Positions 5,604-10,645 of a stretch of DNA of 10,645 nucleotides are shown piece by piece; position 1 is the stretch's first letter, and each line of letters opens with the position of its first letter. The stretch covers positions 1-10,645 of the forward strand of contig JAGHCE010000229.1 of assembly GCA_021160625.1 (NCBI GenBank), in the 5' to 3' direction. Made by a program: the position numbers and the translations under genes. This stretch comes from Planctomycetota bacterium. GTDB lineage: Bacteria; Planctomycetota; DG-23; SLPQ01. The notes below the pieces were generated by a model, which did not search any database, was not told where the DNA came from, and saw only the letters and a program-made list of their open reading frames with translations.

Positions 5604-6812
5604 ATGGCCACAAGCAGTACACACATAACCGTGGGGCGTGATTCGGGCGACGTTCGCGGCGCGGACAACAGGGCGATCCAGATCGCCGTCGACGCACTGC
5701 CTCCGGAAGGCGGCACGGTTGAGATACTCCCCGGCGAGTACGAATGCATCGACGCCGTGCATCTCACGAGCAGGGCGCGCCTCGTCGGGGCGGGTGAAAA
5801 GACCATCCTCCGGCGTGCGGACGGGCTCAGCATGCCGTTTCGCATAGGCGCCGACTACGGCCAGCTCAAGATTACTCCCGTCGACATCGCGCCCTTCCGG
5901 GTCGGCATGGGGCTCTACGTACGCGACGAGCGCTCCGCCGGGTGGCTCGAATCGGTGATTACCGTGCGGCGCATCGAGGACGGCGCGATCCATTTTGTGG
6001 AGCCACTGGTGATGAACTACTCGGAGGAGCACGGCGGCGAGGTGGTCGCTTCCGGGTCGCTTATCTCGGGCATCGACGTCGAGGACGTCGTCGTCGAGGG
6101 CCTTACGATAGACGGGAACAAGGAAAACAACATCACGGTGGGCGGCTGCCGCGCCGGCGGCGTCTATTTCCACAGGGCAAGCCGCGTCACCATTTCGGAC
6201 GTTTCGGTCAGGGATTTCGCCGGCGACGGCATCAGTTTCCAGACGACGCGTGACTTTACGCTGCGCAATGTCAGCTCCTGCGGGTGCACCTCCATCGGCC
6301 TTCACCCGGGGACCGGCTCGACCCGGATCAATGTCAAAGGGGCGGTGCTTTCGGACAATCACTACGACGGTTTCTTTCTCTGCTGGCGCGTCCAGGAAAG
6401 CCGCTTCGAGAACATCACCTGCGAGAGAAACTCCCGCGCGGGGATAAACATCGGCCACAGGGACACCGACAACGTCTTCGTCGGCTGCCGCCTGCATGAG
6501 AACGGCCGGGCCGGGATACTCTTTCGCAAGGAAAACGCCAACAACGGCGGCCACCGCAACCGTTTCGAGGGCTGCATCATCGAGAACAACAACGGCTCCG
6601 GCATCGAGGTCGAGGGCCACGCCTACGACGTCGTCTTCGAGGGCTCGACCATCCGCGACACCCGAGGCCCAAAGGCCGCGCAAAGCGTGGGAATCGTCCT
6701 CGGTAGAAACGCCAGGCGCTTCACGATGACCGGCTCGACCTGGGAGGGTCACCCCGACGGAAACGTCCGGGACATCTCCGGCGCCGACGGCGATCACAGC
6801 CTGGACGGATAA
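5604..6812 (+). CDS. Right-handed parallel beta-helix repeat protein (pectate lyase-like fold)
   Basis: This encodes 402 residues. ATG 5604 follows AGGAGG (5590-5595) with 8 bases between. Residues 21-46 (DNRAIQIAVDALPPEGGTVE onward to LPGEY) match the cap common in pectate-lyase-like and glycoside hydrolase 28-like proteins. From about residue 157 to 380 there are irregular ~22-residue coils with recurring patterns such as VVVEGLTIDGN, VTISDVSVRDFAGDGI, SRFENITCERNSRAGINIG, and NRFEGCIIENNNGSGIEVEG, typical of PbH1 repeats. There is no signal peptide, which is unusual for a polysaccharide-degrading enzyme and suggests a cytoplasmic role or non-classical export. Catalytic residues cannot be assigned from repeats alone, so lyase, epimerase or hydrolase activity is undecided. 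It diverges from the UroD-like gene and converges on the patatin gene 14 bases away. Confidence 0.87.
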   Translation: MATSSTHITVGRDSGDVRGADNRAIQIAVDALPPEGGTVEILPGEYECIDAVHLTSRARLVGAGEKTILRRADGLSMPFRIGADYGQLKITPVDIAPFRVGMGLYVRDERSAGWLESVITVRRIEDGAIHFVEPLVMNYSEEHGGEVVASGSLISGIDVEDVVVEGLTIDGNKENNITVGGCRAGGVYFHRASRVTISDVSVRDFAGDGISFQTTRDFTLRNVSSCGCTSIGLHPGTGSTRINVKGAVLSDNHYDGFFLCWRVQESRFENITCERNSRAGINIGHRDTDNVFVGCRLHENGRAGILFRKENANNGGHRNRFEGCIIENNNGSGIEVEGHAYDVVFEGSTIRDTRGPKAAQSVGIVLGRNARRFTMTGSTWEGHPDGNVRDISGADGDHSLDG

Positions 6813-6826
6813 TGCCGACGGCGGCG

Positions 6827-7774
6827 TCAGTGCCCGCCGGTAAGCGTCGCGATTTGCCTTGCGGCCTCCTGGTAGCCCGCGGCGATGGATGCCTCGGCGC
6901 GGTGGTAGTCCAGGAACCGAATGTTATTCACGTCGGGCCTGATCAGCAGGTCGGGCGGTTCGGCCTTCAGCCGCATAGCGGTAATCTGCCTCTGCATAAT
7001 CATGCTCGAGGTGTACAACACTTCGAAGATGTTCGGTCTTGGCTCGCGCTTTAGCCACTCATTAACCTGTGAGAGGGCGCGCTCGTTGAGCGTGTCGAGA
7101 AGTTTCCTGTGATACGCAGGGGAACTCTTGGATGCGTCAGGCGGCTGTGAGAATTGCCGGTCCGATTCCGCCGCTTCGGGAACAGGATTCATCAAGACAA
7201 TGTCCCTGCTGATGTCGACCGCAATGACGAACTGCGCGCCCATCTCCCGCGCGAGGCTCACGGGGACAGGGTTCACCAGGCCGCCGTCCACGAGAACCTG
7301 ATCGCCTTTGCAGACCGGTGTGAAGATGCCGGGGATTGAAATGCTGGCCCGGATCGCGTCGATGACGTTGCCGCTGCGAATATCCACTTCGCGCGCGGCG
7401 GACAGGTCGGTGGCGACGGCCCCTAAAGGCACGGTGAGATCTTCGATGTCTCGGCCGGGTACGTAGTCTCCCAGGGCATCCACGACCTTCCTGCCGTCGA
7501 TTAGCCCCGACCTGGGAAAGATAACATCAATAAAGGATGCCACCCGACTCCACCCCAGGCGACGGGCCTCCTCCTCCAGGGCATCGAGCCTGCCCGCGGC
7601 AAAGACGGCGCCGACCAGGGCGCCGATGCTGGTGCCGGCCACGAAATCCACGGGGATGCCTGCCTCTTGGAGGGCGCGGATGACGCCGATATGGGCCCAG
7701 CCTCGGGCCGAGCCGCTGCCCAGGGCTAAGCCGATCTTCGCCGGAAATCCACCTCTGCGGTGCGCTGGAATCAT
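6827..7774 (-). CDS. Patatin-like phospholipase / NTE-RssA family serine lipase
   Basis: This encodes 315 residues. ATG 7774 is preferred because GGAG (7787-7784) lies 9 bases upstream. A GTG at 7789 in the same frame has a poorer site. The patatin hallmarks are complete and in order: glycine-rich oxyanion loop GSGSARG at 19-25, nucleophile Ser49 in GTSIG, and the catalytic Asp153 in VDGGLVNPVP, forming a Ser-Asp dyad. This matches the short bacterial RssA/YlbK type. There is no signal peptide, so it is probably cytoplasmic or membrane-associated, acting on phospholipids or acyl esters. The C-terminal third includes a helix-rich segment, FEVLYTSSMIMQRQITAMRL, usual for this group. It is transcribed away from prfB and towards the beta-helix gene. 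No terminator is visible in the 14-base convergent gap. Confidence 0.92.
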   Translation of the reverse strand: MIPAHRRGGFPAKIGLALGSGSARGWAHIGVIRALQEAGIPVDFVAGTSIGALVGAVFAAGRLDALEEEARRLGWSRVASFIDVIFPRSGLIDGRKVVDALGDYVPGRDIEDLTVPLGAVATDLSAAREVDIRSGNVIDAIRASISIPGIFTPVCKGDQVLVDGGLVNPVPVSLAREMGAQFVIAVDISRDIVLMNPVPEAAESDRQFSQPPDASKSSPAYHRKLLDTLNERALSQVNEWLKREPRPNIFEVLYTSSMIMQRQITAMRLKAEPPDLLIRPDVNNIRFLDYHRAEASIAAGYQEAARQIATLTGGH

Positions 7775-7820
7775 TTGGCCGGTCTCCACCAGGGTCGTCG
7801 CTCAACTTTCCCGCCTACAA

Positions 7821-7849
7821 GGGATACTTCCTGGAACGCCGGCTGTCAA
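7821..7849 (-). promoter_or_regulatory. Candidate promoter for the patatin-like gene
   Basis: On the minus strand TTGACA (7849-7844) is followed after 17 bases by TATCCC (7826-7821). The -35 is perfect and the -10 is weak. The start would be near 7814, about 40 bases before ATG 7774. Confidence 0.4.
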
Positions 7850-7858
7850 TACCGCACC

Positions 7859-7879
7859 GGAGGGCTTCGCCCCCTTTTT
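7859..7879 (+). terminator. Terminator-like hairpin between divergent promoters
   Basis: GG-a-GGGC, loop TTC, GCCCCC, then TTTTT: a short stem with one bulged A followed by five T on the plus strand. No plus-strand gene lies upstream for 1 kb, so it would only stop antisense transcription from the patatin region heading to prfB. It may alternatively be an extragenic palindrome that happens to be followed by T. Confidence 0.35.
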
Positions 7880-7888
7880 GCTATGGGG

Positions 7889-7909
7889 GCCGCGCGCGTT
7901 GCGCGCGGC
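7889..7909. repeat. GC-only hairpin, 9-base perfect arms
   Basis: GCCGCGCGC (7889-7897), loop GTT, GCGCGCGGC (7901-7909). It sits between the patatin and prfB promoters, outside both predicted transcripts, with no T tract after it. With the neighbouring 7859-7879 hairpin it may insulate the two divergent units, or both may be members of dispersed palindromic repeats. Confidence 0.5.
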
Positions 7910-7962
7910 ACATTCCTTGGGACAGTTACCCGGTCGGGCCGGGGCGACGCCGTCGAAAGACG

Positions 7963-7991
7963 TTGACACCCTGTGGCCGCGGGCGTAAAAT
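7963..7991 (+). promoter_or_regulatory. Near-consensus sigma-70 promoter of prfB
   Basis: TTGACA (7963-7968), 17 bases, TAAAAT (7986-7991). Transcription would start near 7998, giving a leader of about 45 bases to TTG 8043 and making an upstream GTG at 7998 unusable as a start. Confidence 0.7.
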
Positions 7992-8042
7992 TCGCCCGTG
8001 AACATAGGGCACCCGGCATCATCCACGAGGGGGCATTTTAAG

Positions 8043-9150
<1,108 letters not shown>

Positions 9151-9237
9151 TCTGCGGGGGGATATGGAGACCAGGCGGGTCCCGGCCACAAATGTGCGTG
9201 CCGGCCGTCAGACGACAGGAGGTGTACCATCAATTTC

Positions 9238-10506
9238 GTGAACTTGAAGAAAAGCGACCGCGAGCTCTACCGGATACTTATGCGCGAAATCCGCCGCCAG
9301 GAGGACGAGATCGTCCTCATCGCCAGCGAAAACTACGTGTCGGAATCGGTGCTGGAGGCCACCGGCTCGGTGCTTACCAACAAGTACGCCGAGGGGTACC
9401 CCGGCAAGCGGTATTACCGGGGCTGCCAGGAGGTTGACAGCGCTGAGGCATTGGCGATAGGGCGGGCGAAAAAGCTTTTCGGCGCCGAGTATGCAAACGT
9501 TCAGCCCCACGCCGGCTCGCAGGCCAATCTCGAGGTCTATCTGGCGGCTCTCGAGCCAGGCGACACCATCCTCGCAATGAACCTGGCCCACGGCGGGCAC
9601 CTTACCCACGGCTCGAAGGCCAACCTCTCCGGCAAGATATACAATATCGTCGGCTACGGCGTGGACCCGGAAACCGAGGCCATCGACTACGACACCGTGG
9701 CGAGGCTCGCCAAGGAGCACAAGCCTCGGCTGCTGCTGGCCGGCGCCTCCTCTTACTCACGCTCCATCGATTTCCCGAAGCTCGCCGAGATAGCCGGGTC
9801 CGTCGGCGCGCTCTTTATGGCCGACATCGCGCACATTGCGGGGCTCGTGGTGGCGGGCCTTCATCCCGACCCGGTCCCCGTCGCCGACTTCGTCACCGGT
9901 ACGACGCACAAAACGCTTCGCGGTCCGAGGGGGGGCTTCATCGTTGCGAAGGAAAAATACGCCGCCGCCATCGACCGCGCGGTTTTCCCCGGTATGCAGG
10001 GCGGGCCGCTCGAGCACGTCATCGCCGGCAAGGCTGTCTGCTTCCAAGAGGCGATGGAGCCGTCGTTTGCGACCTATGCCGCCCAGATTATCTCCAACTG
10101 CAAGACGCTCTGCGACGAGATGGCCGGCCGCGGCTACCGCATAGTCTCCGGCGGCACCGACAACCACCTCTTCCTCGTCGACCTAGAATCCGTGGATCTC
10201 ACCGGTAGAAAGGCCGCGCGCCTGCTCCACGAGATAGGTGTCACGCTCAATATGAACCTTATCCCATTCGACAAGAGAAAGGTGAACGAGACCTCCGGCA
10301 TCCGTATCGGCACGTCGTGCGTGACCACCAGAGGCATGAAAAACAGTGAGATGAAGACCCTCGCGCGCATCATAGACGACCGCCTCAAGCACCCGGACGA
10401 CGCATCCCTGGCAAAGAGTCTTTCAGGAGAAGTGGTGGAGCTGGCTGGCGCGTTTCCGGTCTATCCCGGCCTTTATGACGAGGAATTCGCGGCCGCCGCG
10501 TCCTGA
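9238..10506 (+). CDS. glyA: Serine hydroxymethyltransferase
   Basis: This PLP enzyme interconverts serine and glycine with tetrahydrofolate and methylene-tetrahydrofolate, feeding one-carbon metabolism in the cytoplasm. The 422 residues match the usual bacterial length (about 415-430). Visible signatures are IVLIASENYVS (25-35), LTNKYAEGYPGKRYY (46-60), NLAHGGHLTHGS (115-126), the PLP-ring aspartate in MADIAHIAG (Asp196), the Schiff-base Lys225 in GTTHKTLRGPRGG, and SGGTDNHLFLVDL. The segment usually reading NKN...P...TSG is NMN...PFDKRKVNETSG, a mild divergence. The start is uncertain: GTG 9238 is the first canonical start in the aligned frame, but AGGAGGTG (9217-9224) ends 13 bases before it, and the codon at normal spacing (9229) is ATC. 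It follows prfB by 87 bases with no clear promoter of its own. Confidence 0.95.
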   Translation: MNLKKSDRELYRILMREIRRQEDEIVLIASENYVSESVLEATGSVLTNKYAEGYPGKRYYRGCQEVDSAEALAIGRAKKLFGAEYANVQPHAGSQANLEVYLAALEPGDTILAMNLAHGGHLTHGSKANLSGKIYNIVGYGVDPETEAIDYDTVARLAKEHKPRLLLAGASSYSRSIDFPKLAEIAGSVGALFMADIAHIAGLVVAGLHPDPVPVADFVTGTTHKTLRGPRGGFIVAKEKYAAAIDRAVFPGMQGGPLEHVIAGKAVCFQEAMEPSFATYAAQIISNCKTLCDEMAGRGYRIVSGGTDNHLFLVDLESVDLTGRKAARLLHEIGVTLNMNLIPFDKRKVNETSGIRIGTSCVTTRGMKNSEMKTLARIIDDRLKHPDDASLAKSLSGEVVELAGAFPVYPGLYDEEFAAAAS

Positions 10507-10520
10507 CAGCGCACAGGGCG

Positions 10521-10593
10521 TAGGGTGCGGCTTGCCGCACGCGGTTGGCACCTCGGCTCGCTCCGCTCGCCTCGCTGCCAACCGCATTCCCTA
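10521..10593. repeat. Nested hairpin extragenic element after glyA
   Basis: Outer TAGGG (10521-10525) can pair with CCCTA (10589-10593). Inside are a tight hairpin GTGCGGC-TT-GCCGCAC (10525-10540) and a second with 10-base arms GCGGTTGGCA (10541-10550) and TGCCAACCGC (10576-10585) around a CTCG-rich 25-base loop. The outer and first inner stems share base 10525, so not all pair at once. There is no T tract, so it is not an intrinsic terminator, though it could protect the glyA mRNA 3' end. The form is typical of REP-like elements. Confidence 0.6.
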
Positions 10594-10645
10594 TGAAACC
10601 CTCAACCCTGCCCGAAGTCAACATACAAGACACAGAGAGATGCAA
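10593..10645 (+). CDS. Possible 5' end of a further gene, cut by the window
   Basis: ATG 10593 opens a frame reading MKPSTLPEVNIQDTERC up to the window edge. There is no Shine-Dalgarno sequence, and the ATG overlaps the outer stem of the hairpin element, so the start may be false. Seventeen residues are too few to name a family. Confidence 0.2.
   Translation, partial: MKPSTLPEVNIQDTERC

Noticed and set aside
5544..6797. Minus-strand open frame of 417 codons covering the whole beta-helix gene
   Set aside because: Although long, its translation is Ala/Val/Asp-rich low-complexity sequence with no family pattern. The plus-strand frame has AGGAGG and clear beta-helix repeats.
10385..10645. Minus-strand open frame of 86 codons entering from the right edge
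   Set aside because: It is mostly antisense to glyA and to the hairpin element, with no motif or ribosome-binding site.

Overview
The window is a stretch of GC-rich (roughly 60% by eye) bacterial chromosome with eight intact protein genes, one broken gene and several extragenic hairpin elements. The gene set is a UroD-superfamily enzyme, a large-family alpha/beta hydrolase, a Gfo/Idh/MocA oxidoreductase, an unsecreted parallel beta-helix protein and a 23S-IVP/four-helix-bundle relic, beside housekeeping prfB and glyA. It resembles uncultured PVC-type bacteria (Planctomycetota, Lentisphaerota and similar groups). That placement is an inference from family content, not a measured phylogeny. No phage, IS, CRISPR, tRNA or rRNA was recognised.

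Left part (1-1605): a perfect palindrome (6-32) and a purine-rich then pyrimidine-rich stretch precede a four-helix-bundle (S23/IVP family) reading frame. Its start codon is ATA and its C-terminal part is missing (167-433). It converges on a Gfo/Idh/MocA-type oxidoreductase (460-1332, minus). A 273-base gap follows, with a 20-base perfect palindrome.

Middle minus-strand block (1606-5406): reading 5' to 3' on the minus strand, a UroD/MtaA-like enzyme (4246-5406) is followed 87 bases later by an alpha/beta hydrolase (3052-4158), probably one transcript. A second unit then has its own good promoter (2966-2994): a secreted protein of unknown function (1875-2846) overlaps a tiny single-pass membrane protein (1606-1878) by the four bases ATGA. 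The UroD-like gene diverges from a beta-helix protein (5604-6812, plus). Between them lie a clear -35/-10 pair and a strong operator-like dyad (5436-5462).

Right part (6827-10645): a patatin/RssA-type lipase (6827-7774, minus) converges on the beta-helix gene and diverges from prfB. prfB (8043-9150) has a near-consensus promoter, a TTG start and the classical programmed +1 frameshift (AGGGGG TCT CTT TGA C), so peptide chain release factor 2 is 368 residues long and autoregulated. glyA (9238-10506) follows 87 bases later. The window ends in a nested hairpin element and perhaps the first codons of another gene.

The accessory genes (UroD-like, hydrolase, Gfo/Idh oxidoreductase, beta-helix) look like a small catabolic or carbohydrate-related neighbourhood, but no substrate can be read from the sequence. 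The least explained items are the secreted/membrane protein pair, the dyad at 5436-5462, and the non-AUG initiation regions of the four-helix-bundle relic (ATA) and glyA (GTG, or ATC by spacing).
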